Made by a program: the position numbers and the translations under genes. From the NCBI GenBank assembly GCA_026713105.1, contig JAPOPC010000103.1, forward strand, positions 1 through 58,805: a stretch of DNA of 58,805 nucleotides, written 5' to 3'. The notes beneath the pieces were generated by a model. It was not told the origin of the DNA, did no database searches, and saw only the letters and a list, made by a program, of their open reading frames with translations. This DNA comes from Acidimicrobiaceae bacterium (GTDB lineage Bacteria > Actinomycetota > Acidimicrobiia > Acidimicrobiales > Poriferisodalaceae). Below are positions 16,119 through 25,313 of the stretch, in pieces (the first letter of the stretch is position 1; every line of letters starts with the position of its first letter).

Positions 16119-17041
16119 TAGGCGACCGAGTTCAGGATGGCTTCGCGTCCGTGCTTGAAGCCGGCTGACTCGGGGGTGTGGTTGAGCGCCAGCTCGGACT
16201 CGACTTCGCCGGCGATGCGGGAGTGCCACATCTTGCGCGGCTGGGACATGTCGAACGGCACGCCTTGGTGCATGAGTCGGCGGTTGTCCCAGATCACGGC
16301 CTCGCCCGCAGTCCACGCGTGCTGGTAGATCCGCGGCGGCTGGCAGGCCTCGCGATTGAGCCGATCCAGCAGCGCCACCGACTCGTCGGGACCCATGCCG
16401 ACGATGTCGTGAGCGTGCCGGCCGATCAGCAGGTTGGGGCGGCCGGTCTCGGGGTGATATTTCACCAGCGGCCGGACCGAGATGTCCATGTCGTGGTAGC
16501 CGTACATGCCGTAGGTGCCGTCGTCCTTCTTCTTCGGAAGCAGGCCCTCCCGACCCTGGCTGTAGTAGAGCGAGTGGTGCGCCTCCAGCGTGTGCACCAG
16601 CTCACGGTCTTCGTCGGAGAGCACCTCGTATGCAGCCCGCATGTCGGCCCACCCGGTGTCGGCACCGTCTTTGGGCACCAGCTCGGCGGTGAACACTGCG
16701 CCTTTGGCCTGCAGCGGCATGTAGGTGCTGTCGTGGTGCCAGCCCCAGTTGCCCTTCAGCGACTTCACCAGATCGTCGGCGGGTTCGTAGTGGACCTTGC
16801 CGTCCTTGCCGACGTTCGAGATGGCCGCGGCGTTGAACTCCAAGTTGCCGAAGCGCAGGGCGAATGCGTCCTGCTCGTCGTTGGTCAAGAACTGACCCGA
16901 GAAGATCAGCAGCGCGTACTCCAGCCACACTTCGTGCAGTGCTTCGAAGGTGGCGTCGTCGATGGAACGGAGCTCGATGTCGTGCACCCACGCACCGAAC
17001 GTGCGATCGAGCGGTTCGATATTCAGCGTGACAGCCGTCAT
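16118..17041 (-). CDS. TauD/TfdA-type Fe(II)/2-oxoglutarate dioxygenase
   Basis: The 307-residue protein opens with the family strand GAWVHDIELRSIDDATFEAL. It has the facial-triad HxD in GWHHDSTYMPL (about residue 105), the AHHSLYYSQGRE insert, the distal His/Arg region WDNRRLMHQGVPFD, and a short C-terminal tail. It should hydroxylate a small acid (sulfonate, phenoxyacid or similar) with 2-oxoglutarate and O2. The downstream DUF1330 gene is translationally coupled, and an enolase-superfamily gene is divergent 166 bases away. Confidence 0.87.
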   Translation of the reverse strand: MTAVTLNIEPLDRTFGAWVHDIELRSIDDATFEALHEVWLEYALLIFSGQFLTNDEQDAFALRFGNLEFNAAAISNVGKDGKVHYEPADDLVKSLKGNWGWHHDSTYMPLQAKGAVFTAELVPKDGADTGWADMRAAYEVLSDEDRELVHTLEAHHSLYYSQGREGLLPKKKDDGTYGMYGYHDMDISVRPLVKYHPETGRPNLLIGRHAHDIVGMGPDESVALLDRLNREACQPPRIYQHAWTAGEAVIWDNRRLMHQGVPFDMSQPRKMWHSRIAGEVESELALNHTPESAGFKHGREAILNSVA

Positions 17042-17207
17042 GGACGGATCGTATCACCGCGCCCGAATTCGCTTCAGGGTGCGAACGCAGCCGGCGTCAC
17101 CCGGGTCGCCGCTGGCGGTGGTTCACCAGCAATCTGGCGAGCGCGCGACGAGCAGGCAAGACTCACCCGGGGTCTAGTGCCCCTGCAGCACGACAAGGAG
17201 CAGAGCA

Positions 17208-18458
17208 ATGGTCGATGTCGCATCCCCCAGCGGTTCTGCCGATCCCGGAACGCTGGTCGAGCGCGTCGAGATGCTGTCGTGCGACGCAGCGTGGCGGAAC
17301 TACTACTTCTTGAAGATCACCACGGCCGATGGCGTGGTCGGCTGGGCGGAGTACGACGAGGGCTTTTCCTCACCCGGCCTCACCACGGCGATCGAGGCGC
17401 TGGCACCGCTGGTCGTCGGCCGCTCCGTGTTCGACCATGAACCCGTCTACCAGTACCTGTTCGCCCGCACCCGCCAGGCCGCCAGCGGCGTCATCGGCGA
17501 GGCACTCGGCGCGATCGAGAACGCACTGCTCGACGCCAAGGCCCGCACGCTGGGGGTGCCCTGCTACGACCTGCTGGGTGGCAAGGTGCGCGACCGCATC
17601 CGCGTGTACTGGTCGCACTGCGGGACCTGGCGCATCAACCTCGGCCACATCTACGGCAACCGCATCACCGATCTCGACGGCGTCCGGGCGCTCGGTGCAG
17701 AGGTCGCCGAGAAGGGATTCACGGCCCTCAAGACCAACATCTTCCGCCAGACGCCCGACGGGCTGCGCGGCTGGCTTCCCGGATTCGGCACGCCGTTCGC
17801 GCCCGAACTGAACGTCTCGCGCCAGCTCATCGACGAGATACGGGCGACGCTGCAGGCGTTTCGTGACGGTGCGGGCGACGGCATGGACCTGCTGCTGGAC
17901 CTGAACTTCAACGCCCGCACCGAGGGCTACGCCCGCATCGTGGCAGAGCTTGCCGACTTCGGGCTGTTCTGGATCGAGATCGATACCGACCATCCCGACG
18001 CCATGGCTCACATTCGCTCGAAGGCGGGCTGCACCATCAGCGGTGCAGAATCGCTGTTCGGTGTGCGAGAGCTGTACCCGTATCTGGTTGCCGGGTCGCT
18101 CGACGTACCGATCATCGACGGCATCTGGAACGGCTTCTGGCAGTCGTCCAAGATGGCCTCGATGGCCGACGGCATGGGCCACAGCGTCGCCCCGCACAAC
18201 TTCTACGGGCACCTCGCCACGATGATGAACGCCCACTGGGCGGCCGCAACCCCGAACATCATCATCATGGAGACCGACATCGACCGGATCGCCTGGGACG
18301 ACGACATCGTGACCGTCGCACCGGACTACGTCGACGGTCACCTCGTGCTGGGCGACGCGCCCGGCTGGGGGACCGAGCCCGTCGAAGAAGCCCTCGCCGC
18401 ACATCCGCCGCGGCTCAGCGGCCTGCGCGATCGTCGCCCCCCGGCGGGCGATGACTGA
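17208..18458 (+). CDS. Mandelate racemase/muconate-lactonizing enzyme family (enolase superfamily)
   Basis: The ATG follows AAGGAG. The 416 residues contain the capping domain (GWAEYDEGF, IGEALGAIENALLDAKARTLGVPCYDLLGGK) and the barrel. Catalytic landmarks are FTALKTN at the Lys position, DLNFNARTEG (first metal Asp), WIEIDTD (second ligand) and SGAESLFG (third). APHNFYGH holds the His expected in the mandelate-racemase subgroup. KxN instead of KxK at the base position leaves the reaction uncertain (racemisation or sugar-acid dehydration). The stop overlaps the start of the MFS gene by 8 bases, so enzyme and transporter are coupled. Confidence 0.85.
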   Translation: MVDVASPSGSADPGTLVERVEMLSCDAAWRNYYFLKITTADGVVGWAEYDEGFSSPGLTTAIEALAPLVVGRSVFDHEPVYQYLFARTRQAASGVIGEALGAIENALLDAKARTLGVPCYDLLGGKVRDRIRVYWSHCGTWRINLGHIYGNRITDLDGVRALGAEVAEKGFTALKTNIFRQTPDGLRGWLPGFGTPFAPELNVSRQLIDEIRATLQAFRDGAGDGMDLLLDLNFNARTEGYARIVAELADFGLFWIEIDTDHPDAMAHIRSKAGCTISGAESLFGVRELYPYLVAGSLDVPIIDGIWNGFWQSSKMASMADGMGHSVAPHNFYGHLATMMNAHWAAATPNIIIMETDIDRIAWDDDIVTVAPDYVDGHLVLGDAPGWGTEPVEEALAAHPPRLSGLRDRRPPAGDD

Positions 18459-20049
18459 GGACCCGGCTTCTACGACCCGCAACGCGACCCAAGTCTTCCG
18501 GCTCAGGTTCGCCGACGGCGCGGCGCGCCTGACGTCGGGGTCAGGCTCAGCCCGCGCCATCGGGCCGCGCATCACACGTATCGCTCCGGCGAGTCCGACG
18601 CCGTCGCCGGGTTCACAGCCCCCGACACCGGCGCCCCCAACGCCGTCGCCAAGCTCGCCATCCGAGCTGGCTGCCGCCGAACGCGTCTCGAGCCGAGCCC
18701 GTTTGGCGCTCGCCACCGGGTCGCTGGCGTTCGTGCTCGGCACGGTCAATATCACGGTGACGAACGTTGCGTTCCCCGACATCGTGCGGGCCTTCCCCGG
18801 CGTCTCGGGGGCGGTGACGGGCTGGATCGTGAGCGGCTACGCGCTCGCGTTCTCCTCCACGATCATCGTCGGCGGTCGGCTAGCGGATCGCTACGGCCGG
18901 CTGGTGGTGTTCCGGCTCGGAGTGCTCGGTCTCTTCGTGTCGTCAATCGCCGCAGGGCTGGCACCTGGCATCGAGCTGCTCCTCATAGCCCGCGTCGTGC
19001 AGGGGCTGTGCGGAGCGCTGACCGTGCCGTCCTCGCTCGCGCTCGTGCTGCCGCAGTTCCCCGCGGCGCGCCAGGCCAGCGTCATCGGCATTTGGGCCTC
19101 CGCGGGGATGGCGGCGTCAGGCATCGCGCCAGGCATGGCCGCCGGCATCCTCGAGATCGCCAGCTGGCGCTGGGTGTACCTGACGATTGCTCCTATAGCG
19201 GCGCTCGCATTCCTCGGTTCGATCTGGTTCCTGCAGGAGACAGCCAAGCCGGATCGCAGCCGGCCCCTCGACTTGCTCGGCGTCGCCATGGGGACTGCTG
19301 CGGTGTTCTTCGTCGTGCTGGCAACCCTGCAGGGGCGATTCTGGGGATGGGGAACGATCGGCACGCTCTCGTGCTTCATCGGTGCCGCGGTGCTGCTGCC
19401 GCTGTTCCTGTGGCGCTCCGCCGGTCACGACGAGCCGCTCTTCGATCCGCGACTCTTTCGGGTTCGCAGCTTCGCCGTGGCCAACATGGCGGTGTCGTTG
19501 GCAATGATCGGTGCTTTCACGAGCTGGTTCCTGTGGCCCCAATACCTGGTGGGGGTCTGGGGCTACAGCCTGTGGGCCGTCGGTCTGGCGTTCACCCCTG
19601 CCCCGATCATTTCGGCGGTCATGGCGGTGCTCGGCGGCCGCTGGGCCGACAAGCACGGGTTTCGGGGGATGATGGCCCTCGCGTCGGCTGTCGCAACGGG
19701 CGGCCACCTGTGGCTGCTGTTCTTCTTGGACGAGAACGTGCGCTTTTGGTTTGCGTTCTTTCCCGCGACCGTGTTCTTCGGCCTGGGCATGGGCCTGCTC
19801 GCCAGCCACCTGAACTCCGCGGCACTCGTGGACATCAAGCCGGACGCGCTCGCGACTGCGAACGGGGTGCATCAGTCGCTGCGCTACAGCGTCGGTGGCG
19901 TCGGCGTCGCCATAGCCATCGCGGTGCTGGGCGGCGCCCACGAGGTGCATCTCTACAACTGGCTGTGGCTGCTGCTGGGCGGCCTGCAAGCGCTGTGCAT
20001 CCCACTCATGGGACTTGCCTATCCCCGCAAGCGCCCAATCGCTGCCTGA
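18451..20049 (+). CDS. MFS transporter, DHA2 (EmrB/QacA)-like, with Pro/Ser-rich N-terminal extension
   Basis: The ATG overlaps the upstream stop. Residues 1-75 are cytosolic low complexity (PTPSPGSQPPTPAPPTPSPS). After that come about 14 membrane segments with the DHA2 motifs: NITVTNVAFPDIVRAF in TM1, GGRLADRYGRL (motif A) and VVQGLCGALTVPSSLAL. GIAPGMAAGILEIASWRWVYL is motif C with the SWRW loop. It probably exports a small molecule by proton antiport. Coupling with the enolase-family enzyme suggests transport of a related organic acid. The true start could be further in, at one of the later codons before TM1. Confidence 0.85.
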   Translation: MTEDPASTTRNATQVFRLRFADGAARLTSGSGSARAIGPRITRIAPASPTPSPGSQPPTPAPPTPSPSSPSELAAAERVSSRARLALATGSLAFVLGTVNITVTNVAFPDIVRAFPGVSGAVTGWIVSGYALAFSSTIIVGGRLADRYGRLVVFRLGVLGLFVSSIAAGLAPGIELLLIARVVQGLCGALTVPSSLALVLPQFPAARQASVIGIWASAGMAASGIAPGMAAGILEIASWRWVYLTIAPIAALAFLGSIWFLQETAKPDRSRPLDLLGVAMGTAAVFFVVLATLQGRFWGWGTIGTLSCFIGAAVLLPLFLWRSAGHDEPLFDPRLFRVRSFAVANMAVSLAMIGAFTSWFLWPQYLVGVWGYSLWAVGLAFTPAPIISAVMAVLGGRWADKHGFRGMMALASAVATGGHLWLLFFLDENVRFWFAFFPATVFFGLGMGLLASHLNSAALVDIKPDALATANGVHQSLRYSVGGVGVAIAIAVLGGAHEVHLYNWLWLLLGGLQALCIPLMGLAYPRKRPIAA

Positions 20050-20079
20050 CCGGCGCGGTCGCACTTGTGGCGGTGCCCG

Positions 20080-20502
20080 CTACAGCAGCTCGTAGACCTC
20101 GTAAGCGAGCTTGCCGTCGTCGAGCGAGCCGACGCCGACTGCCTGCACCTTGTTGAGCCAGGCGTACGGGCCCTCCATCGACGTCTGGAATGTCGGAGCC
20201 GACCGGGGAGTGCCGTCGTCGAGGATCTTGCCCTGGTACTCCATCAGGATGTCGACCTCGTCGTCGGTGCGGATCGAGATGCGCACGTCAAGGCTCATCG
20301 TGCCGTCGGCCGATCGGTACAGCCAGTCGCCTGACGGGCCCAAAATGGTGCCGTTGATGCGCTCGCCGGTGACCGTGCCGCTGTCGACGGAGGCGACCAT
20401 CCGGGTGCCAGCGGGCCCGCCGCGGATGCGGGTCGCATTCGATAGGTCGGCCTCAATATCCATTCTGAACAGGTGTCGTACTGGCAGGGATGTCTCTGAC
20501 AT
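20080..20502 (-). CDS. DUF3237 (UPF0311) family protein
   Basis: The 140 residues (VRHLFRMDIEADLSNATRIRGGPAG, SGTVTGERINGTILGPSGDWL, DVRISIRTDDEVDILMEYQG) match the DUF3237 beta-barrel family. Start ATG 20502 has AAGGAGCG upstream. It is the last gene of a minus-strand run that begins with the MaoC-like pair at 23337. The function is unknown; family members often accompany aromatic or CoA-dependent pathways. Confidence 0.8.
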   Translation of the reverse strand: MSETSLPVRHLFRMDIEADLSNATRIRGGPAGTRMVASVDSGTVTGERINGTILGPSGDWLYRSADGTMSLDVRISIRTDDEVDILMEYQGKILDDGTPRSAPTFQTSMEGPYAWLNKVQAVGVGSLDDGKLAYEVYELL

Positions 20503-20611
20503 CAGGGCGCTCCTTGCTTATGGGGTTTATGGGAATTGGGGCTTGGCGAGATTCTGGTTGCGGGGATCGAGTCGGCGGGCCGGCAGCGGCCGCCGCCACT
20601 CGCGCCGGGAA

Positions 20612-21400
20612 CTACATCGTGAAGCGCAGGCTCCGGGCGGCGTGGGCGCCGAGCTCGGCGTCGCCGGACCACGTGACCAGGCCCGCCGCAATAGGCACCT
20701 CAGGGTCGATCCGCCCGCAGGTGAGATCCATGAACGCCATCGAGTCGCAGTGCAGCGTGACGGTCGGGTTCTCCACGTGGTCGACCTCACGGGCCCGGCC
20801 CTCCACTTGGACGTAGATGTCGCGCTCCACAGCGCCGGTGATGTCGAAGTGCATGGAGGCGCCATCGGGCAGCCCCACCTTCTTGCCGGCGATGTAGCCG
20901 ACCGACAGGTGCACCTCGTTCAGGGCCATCTCGGCGGCGGGACCGCCGTTGTCGGTCGGTATTCCCAACGGCGTGCGGCAGTCACGCTCGTGCATCCAAT
21001 GGTCGAATTCCCGGATCGCCATGAAGCGGCCGTAGGTTCCGGGCCCCACCGGGGTGATCGACCCGCGGTCGAAGACCTCGTCGTCGAGTGCCTCGAGTTG
21101 TGCAGCGCGCCCATCCCACACTTCGGCGGCAAACGCTGTCAGCTCCGCTCCGCTCATGGCCATCGCTGCAGAGACGTAGCCGGCGATATCGCCGAACGGA
21201 GGCGGCGTCTCGACCGACTCAGGCAGCCAGCCCGACAGGGCCTGCTCCACGGACACCTGATGGGCGAGCACGCCGTGGACGGTCCAATCCGGGCAGTGCG
21301 ACTGCACCTGCCACTGATCGCCTTCCAGCGAGCCGTAGAACTCCTTGCAGCTTGCCCAGCAGGCCTTGAGGTTGTCGATGATGAGTTGCGGCTGACTCAT
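20612..21400 (-). CDS. Mycothiol-dependent maleylpyruvate isomerase-like (DinB-superfamily) protein
   Basis: The N-terminal half is a four-helix DinB/MDMPI domain with the family signature SHCPDWTVHGVLAHQVSVEQALSGWL. EFDHWMHERDCRTPLG near residue 135 carries the second His/Asp cluster, which binds a divalent metal in MDMPI. The C-terminal 100 residues form the usual SCP2-like sterol-carrier-type domain (VTLHCDSMAFMDLTCGRI). Members use mycothiol as a cofactor, supporting an actinobacterial origin. The substrate is unknown. Confidence 0.82.
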   Translation of the reverse strand: MSQPQLIIDNLKACWASCKEFYGSLEGDQWQVQSHCPDWTVHGVLAHQVSVEQALSGWLPESVETPPPFGDIAGYVSAAMAMSGAELTAFAAEVWDGRAAQLEALDDEVFDRGSITPVGPGTYGRFMAIREFDHWMHERDCRTPLGIPTDNGGPAAEMALNEVHLSVGYIAGKKVGLPDGASMHFDITGAVERDIYVQVEGRAREVDHVENPTVTLHCDSMAFMDLTCGRIDPEVPIAAGLVTWSGDAELGAHAARSLRFTM

Positions 21401-21456
21401 GGTGTTGGTCCCGTCGTTTGTCGTGCTTGTGGTGATTGAGAGAGGTGCTTCAGTGC

Positions 21457-22368
21457 TCAGGCGGTCTCGGACCGGATGCGTTCGATGATCTCGCCCAGCC
21501 GGTCAATCATGGCCTCGACCGAGCGGGCACCAGCCTGGAAGATGGCGGTCACGTTCACGGAGGCCCAGTCGAAGCCCAGCGCATTGAGCACGGCGGCGCG
21601 CTCGCCGATCGCGTCCAGATCCTTGTAGAAGCCCTTGTCGGCGTCGGTACGTGGCGGCGGGGCCAGCATCAGCTGCATGCCGATGGACGCCGGATCTCGG
21701 CCGAAGTCCTTCTCGGCTCGTCGGCGGATCTCCGTCATGCACTCGAGCGCCCGCTCATCGCTGACGCCAGACGCCATCCACCCGTCGCCCTTCTGGGCGG
21801 TGCGGCGCAGTGCAGCGGGGCTGTCGCCGCCGATCCACAAGGGAATCGCGGCACCCTGCGGCGACACGGGCTCCATGCCCATGTCGTGGCTGTTGTAGTG
21901 CTCGCCGGCGTACTCGATCCGGCCGCCTGCCCAGTAGGCCCGCATGAGGTCGATGGCCTCGTCCATGCGCTTGCCGCGGGTGTGGAAGTCCTCTTCGAGC
22001 GCGTCGTACTCCGAGTCCTGCCAGCCCACGCCGATGCCGAGGCGCACACGGCCGTTCGACAGTGTGTCCAGCGTCGAGATCTGCTTGGCCACCAGCACCG
22101 GTTGTCGCTGCGGCAGCACCAGCACTTCCGTCGACAGCGACACTCGCTCGGTCACTGCTGCCACGTTTGCCAGCAGCATCAGCGCTTCGAGGATCGGCAT
22201 GTTGGCGGGGTAGATGGTGAAGCGGCCCTCGCCGGGGTGGCCCATCACGACATGGTCGAATGCGGCAATCTCGTCGTAGCCCAAATCCTCGATGGCCTTC
22301 GCCAGGTCGAGCACTCGCTGGGGTCCTTCCCGGAACGCAATGGACGGGAAGTCGACGGCGATCTTCAT
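21457..22368 (-). CDS. LLM-class F420-dependent oxidoreductase (TIGR03619-like)
   Basis: The 303-residue luciferase-like barrel shows LAKAIEDLGYDEIAAFDHVVMGHP and FEALMLLANVAAVTERVSLSTEVLVLPQRQP-type strands. GVGWQDSEYDALEEDFHTRGKRMDEAIDLM and PLWIGGDSPAALRRTAQKGDGWM follow. This set is characteristic of actinobacterial F420-dependent LLM enzymes, which oxidise alcohols/aldehydes or reduce enones. The cofactor choice is inferred from the family, not proven by the sequence. It is co-directional with the flanking MDMPI and MaoC genes. Confidence 0.85.
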   Translation of the reverse strand: MKIAVDFPSIAFREGPQRVLDLAKAIEDLGYDEIAAFDHVVMGHPGEGRFTIYPANMPILEALMLLANVAAVTERVSLSTEVLVLPQRQPVLVAKQISTLDTLSNGRVRLGIGVGWQDSEYDALEEDFHTRGKRMDEAIDLMRAYWAGGRIEYAGEHYNSHDMGMEPVSPQGAAIPLWIGGDSPAALRRTAQKGDGWMASGVSDERALECMTEIRRRAEKDFGRDPASIGMQLMLAPPPRTDADKGFYKDLDAIGERAAVLNALGFDWASVNVTAIFQAGARSVEAMIDRLGEIIERIRSETA

Positions 22369-22399
22369 GCGCTGCTCTCCTCCATCTCGGTCCCGGTGA

Positions 22400-22849
22400 C
22401 TACTCGGAACTCAAGGGCAGGCGGACCCTAGCTGTCGCCGGCATGAGCAGTCTCCCGTCGGAGGTGTGCTCAGCGATCTCGAGTTCGACAATTCCCGTCT
22501 CGGCATCCACCGACGTCACGGTGCCTGAGAACACGAGCTCTTCGCCGGTCAGACCGCTGGCACGGTTCTGCCAGGTGACGCCCAGCAAGCGGGCGGCAGG
22601 GCCCGCCCAGTCGGTCACGAACTGCGTCAGCCACGCGCCCTGCAGCGGACCGTGCACGATGATGTCTTCGTGCCCCTCGAAGCGGGCGTACTCACGGTCG
22701 TAGTGAATGCGATGGGGGTTGTGGCTGGCCGCGCTGTACAAGAAGAGCTGCGCCTCGTCGGGGAATTTGTGCATCGTGGGCAGTTCCTGCCCGGCCTCGA
22801 GGGTCGCCAGGTTCGGCGCCGCGGCGGTCACGTCGGTGGTGGTGCTCAT
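22400..22849 (-). CDS. MaoC-like hot-dog dehydratase (hydratase subunit)
   Basis: ATG 22849 overlaps the TGA of the upstream gene by 4 bases. The 149-residue hot-dog protein contains SAASHNPHRIHYDREYAR, matching the catalytic Asp/Asn-x-x-P-x-H hydratase motif, and HGPLQGAWLTQF as the following helix. It probably forms a heterodimer with the product of the upstream gene to hydrate enoyl-CoA esters, like the paired HadAB/BC subunits of actinobacteria. Confidence 0.85.
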   Translation of the reverse strand: MSTTTDVTAAAPNLATLEAGQELPTMHKFPDEAQLFLYSAASHNPHRIHYDREYARFEGHEDIIVHGPLQGAWLTQFVTDWAGPAARLLGVTWQNRASGLTGEELVFSGTVTSVDAETGIVELEIAEHTSDGRLLMPATARVRLPLSSE

Positions 22850-23337
22850 CGTGCAATGCCGATCATGCGGGAACGGGCGACTTCGTCGCCGAATTGATTG
22901 ACGAACGTCGTCTCGCGCACTTGCCGGACGAAGGGCCCCTTGCGGCCCTCCTTCTGGTCGACTGCGGCTAGCCGGACGGTGGCGGTGATCTCGTCGCCGA
23001 CGCAGACCGGTTCGAGGAAGTCCCATTCCTCGCCGCCGAACATCACCCGGTCGACCTTCAGCCGTATCCGGGTGCCTTCGCGGTACAGACCGTCGGTGCG
23101 CAGCTCGGACGCCGTTCTTGGCTGCACCACAGCGTGGGTGACGTAGGTGGGCGGCGCCACCAGCGTCCGGTACCCGGCCGCCTGAGCAGCGACCTCGTCG
23201 AAGTAAATCGGGTTCTCGTCGCCGACTGCATAGGCGTAGCGTTGTGCTTCGCGCCGGTCGACGACCACGGTGACCGGCCCCGACAGCACCTCGCCGACAC
23301 GTTCCAACGTCTCGGCTGGGATCAGCGACTCGCTCAT
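22846..23337 (-). CDS. MaoC-like N-terminal (FAS1-type) dehydratase subunit
   Basis: ATG 23337 begins [20 protein letters not shown]; longer upstream frames lack homology. The 163 residues contain [25 protein letters not shown] and [13 protein letters not shown], the hot-dog fold seen in MaoC N-terminal/FAS1-like dehydratases, where a structural subunit supports the hydratase partner. It is coupled to that partner by an ATGA overlap and heads the minus-strand run ending at 20080. Confidence 0.83.
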   Translation of the reverse strand: MSESLIPAETLERVGEVLSGPVTVVVDRREAQRYAYAVGDENPIYFDEVAAQAAGYRTLVAPPTYVTHAVVQPRTASELRTDGLYREGTRIRLKVDRVMFGGEEWDFLEPVCVGDEITATVRLAAVDQKEGRKGPFVRQVRETTFVNQFGDEVARSRMIGIAR

Positions 23338-23464
23338 GTTCCCGACATTAGGAGGCAGTGCGCTCAGGCGCAGGAGTTGGTGCTGCCGCAGCGCGCTCCG
23401 CCTCCCCGCGCCGCCCGGTCGCCCCGTCGCCAGTAGCGTTTCCCCCAGAGCAGGAGGAAGAGCC

Positions 23465-24118
23465 GTGGCGTTGTGGTCGAGGAAGCTGGAGGTGCCCGAC
23501 GCCGAGGGCGCGCTGCCCGGACGAAGCCAGGCGATGCCCGTGGCCCCGGCGCACGCCGTGCTCGGAACGCCGATGACGCCGCCGTTCCCCGATGGCTTCA
23601 AGCACATCGTGGTCGGGATGGGCTGCTTCTGGGGTGCCGAGCGGATCTTCTGGCAGTTGCCCGGCGTGTACACCACCGCCGTGGGCTACGCCGGCGGGAT
23701 CACCCCCAATCCCAGCTATGAGGAAGTGTGCTCCGGCATGACCGGTCACACCGAGGCCGTGCTCGCCGTGTTCGACCCGGCGCAGACCAGCCTCGAGGTG
23801 CTGCTGAAGGCGTTTTGGGAAGGCCACGACCCCACCCAAGGCATGCGGCAGGGCAACGACATCGGCACGCAATACCGATCGGGCATCTACGCAGCCGACG
23901 AGGCCGAGCTGGAGTTCGTCATCTCGTCTCGGGACATGTTCCAAGCGGTGCTCGACGGTGCCGGGCTGGGCCACATCACCACCGAGATCTGCCTGGCCGG
24001 CCCGTTCTTCTACGCCGAGGACTACCACCAGCAGTACCTGCACAAGATCCCGTGGGGCTACTGCGGCCTCGGCAGCACGGGCCAGACCTGCCCGGTGGGT
24101 GTCGCCACCGCCGACTGA
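23465..24118 (+). CDS. msrA: Peptide methionine (S)-S-oxide reductase
   Basis: GTG 23465 is preceded by AGGAGGAAGAG, a near-perfect ribosome site. The 217 residues include the catalytic [61 protein letters not shown] and a C-terminal [11 protein letters not shown] with resolving cysteines. It reduces methionine-S-sulfoxide in oxidised proteins using thioredoxin or mycoredoxin. Its stop codon abuts the stop of the convergent LLM gene with no base between. Confidence 0.93.
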   Translation: MALWSRKLEVPDAEGALPGRSQAMPVAPAHAVLGTPMTPPFPDGFKHIVVGMGCFWGAERIFWQLPGVYTTAVGYAGGITPNPSYEEVCSGMTGHTEAVLAVFDPAQTSLEVLLKAFWEGHDPTQGMRQGNDIGTQYRSGIYAADEAELEFVISSRDMFQAVLDGAGLGHITTEICLAGPFFYAEDYHQQYLHKIPWGYCGLGSTGQTCPVGVATAD

Positions 24119-25138
24119 CTAGCTGAACGAGCTGGCGAACGCCGCCATCGTCTCGTCAGTCACAGCGCGCCGGTCCTCGCCCCACGGCAACGGCATCAGC
24201 ACCGGGTACTCCACGCCTGCGTCCACATACGCCTGCGTGAACTCGCCGATTTCGGCTGGCGTGCCGATGAAGTCAATTGCCTGGATCATCTCGTTCGAGA
24301 TCGCAGCGATCGCGCCCTCGCGATCGCGCTCGGATTGGCGGGCGCGGGCTTCGTCCACCTCGTCGCCGAAGCCTGCCGCACGGAAGGCGTTGGCGTAGCC
24401 GTCGGCTAGCGCGTAGTTCAGCAAGTCGCGCTGGGCCGACCGTGCCGAGCGCTCCAAGTCGCCCGCGGCGGCATGGACGTAGCAGATGATCTGCGCCTCG
24501 CCGCCCTTGCGAACCTCGGCGACGACGCTCGGCACGTGGGAGGCGGGCAGGTAGTTGAGCAGCACGCCATCGGCCACCTCTCCCGCCAGCCGCAGCATCT
24601 GCGGGTTGAGGGCAGCCAGCACGATCTTTGGCCGGCGCTCGCCCAGCCGCATGGCCAAGCGGAACCGGCGCACCTGCCAGAAGTCGCCCTCGAACGTCAC
24701 CGATTCACCGCTCAGGCACTCGCGCAGCAGCGCCACGTACTCGCGCATCATCGCGATGGGGCGATCCGGCGGTGGCTCGCCGTGCTGGCGCAGGATCCCG
24801 GGTGCTGATACGCCGAGCCCTACCAAGACGTCTCGGTCGTCGCTGAGCGATTGCAGCGTGGCGGCCGTCATGGCGACCAGCGTGGGGGCGCGCAGTTGGA
24901 TCGGAATGATGCCGGTCGCCAGATCGATGCCAGGCGCCGCGTGGGCGACCGCACCCAGCAGCGAGAACGCATCCGTGCCCGTCGCCTCAACTGTCCAGAT
25001 CGACGAGTAGCCCTGCGCCTCAGCAGAGCGGGCGATATCGGTGACGGCGGCGGGGCCCAGCACTCCCAGGCTGCCGACGGTCACGCCATAGGGTTGGGCT
25101 CCGACAGAGTCGGCATTGGTCGAACCAGTCGTGCTCAT
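24119..25138 (-). CDS. LLM-class F420-type oxidoreductase
   Basis: The 339-residue protein has the luciferase-like barrel pattern: SAEAQGYSSIWTVEATGTDAFSLLGAVAHAAPGIDLATGIIPIQLRAPTLVAM-type strands, GLGVSAPGI, KIVLAALNPQMLRLAGEVADGVLLNYLP and GTPAEIGEFTQAYVDAG. It is closest in style to the large actinobacterial methylene-tetrahydromethanopterin-reductase-like group. The substrate is unknown. It is independent of the 21457 paralogue, with different orientation of neighbours. Confidence 0.83.
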   Translation of the reverse strand: MSTTGSTNADSVGAQPYGVTVGSLGVLGPAAVTDIARSAEAQGYSSIWTVEATGTDAFSLLGAVAHAAPGIDLATGIIPIQLRAPTLVAMTAATLQSLSDDRDVLVGLGVSAPGILRQHGEPPPDRPIAMMREYVALLRECLSGESVTFEGDFWQVRRFRLAMRLGERRPKIVLAALNPQMLRLAGEVADGVLLNYLPASHVPSVVAEVRKGGEAQIICYVHAAAGDLERSARSAQRDLLNYALADGYANAFRAAGFGDEVDEARARQSERDREGAIAAISNEMIQAIDFIGTPAEIGEFTQAYVDAGVEYPVLMPLPWGEDRRAVTDETMAAFASSFS

Positions 25139-25313
25139 GGCGGCGCACCGTATCCGCCATCCGCGCCGTCTGCCGTAGCCCCTGCAGCCGAATGCGGGCG
25201 GCTGCGTGAGGTCTTGATGAACTGACGGTGACAGGCGTCAGGTGCGAGATAGGGTGAGGTTCACAACCAGCAACGCCGTCTGTGCAGACGTCGGGAGCGG
25301 GGAGGGAACAGAG

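Noticed and set aside
16178..17440. Long open frame (420 codons) antisense to the TauD gene
   Set aside because: It mirrors the dioxygenase codon by codon, has no homology features and would conflict with a clearly conserved protein; it is a GC-bias shadow. The same applies to long antisense frames at 17370-18782, 20111-21439, 28072-29343 and 45677-46873.
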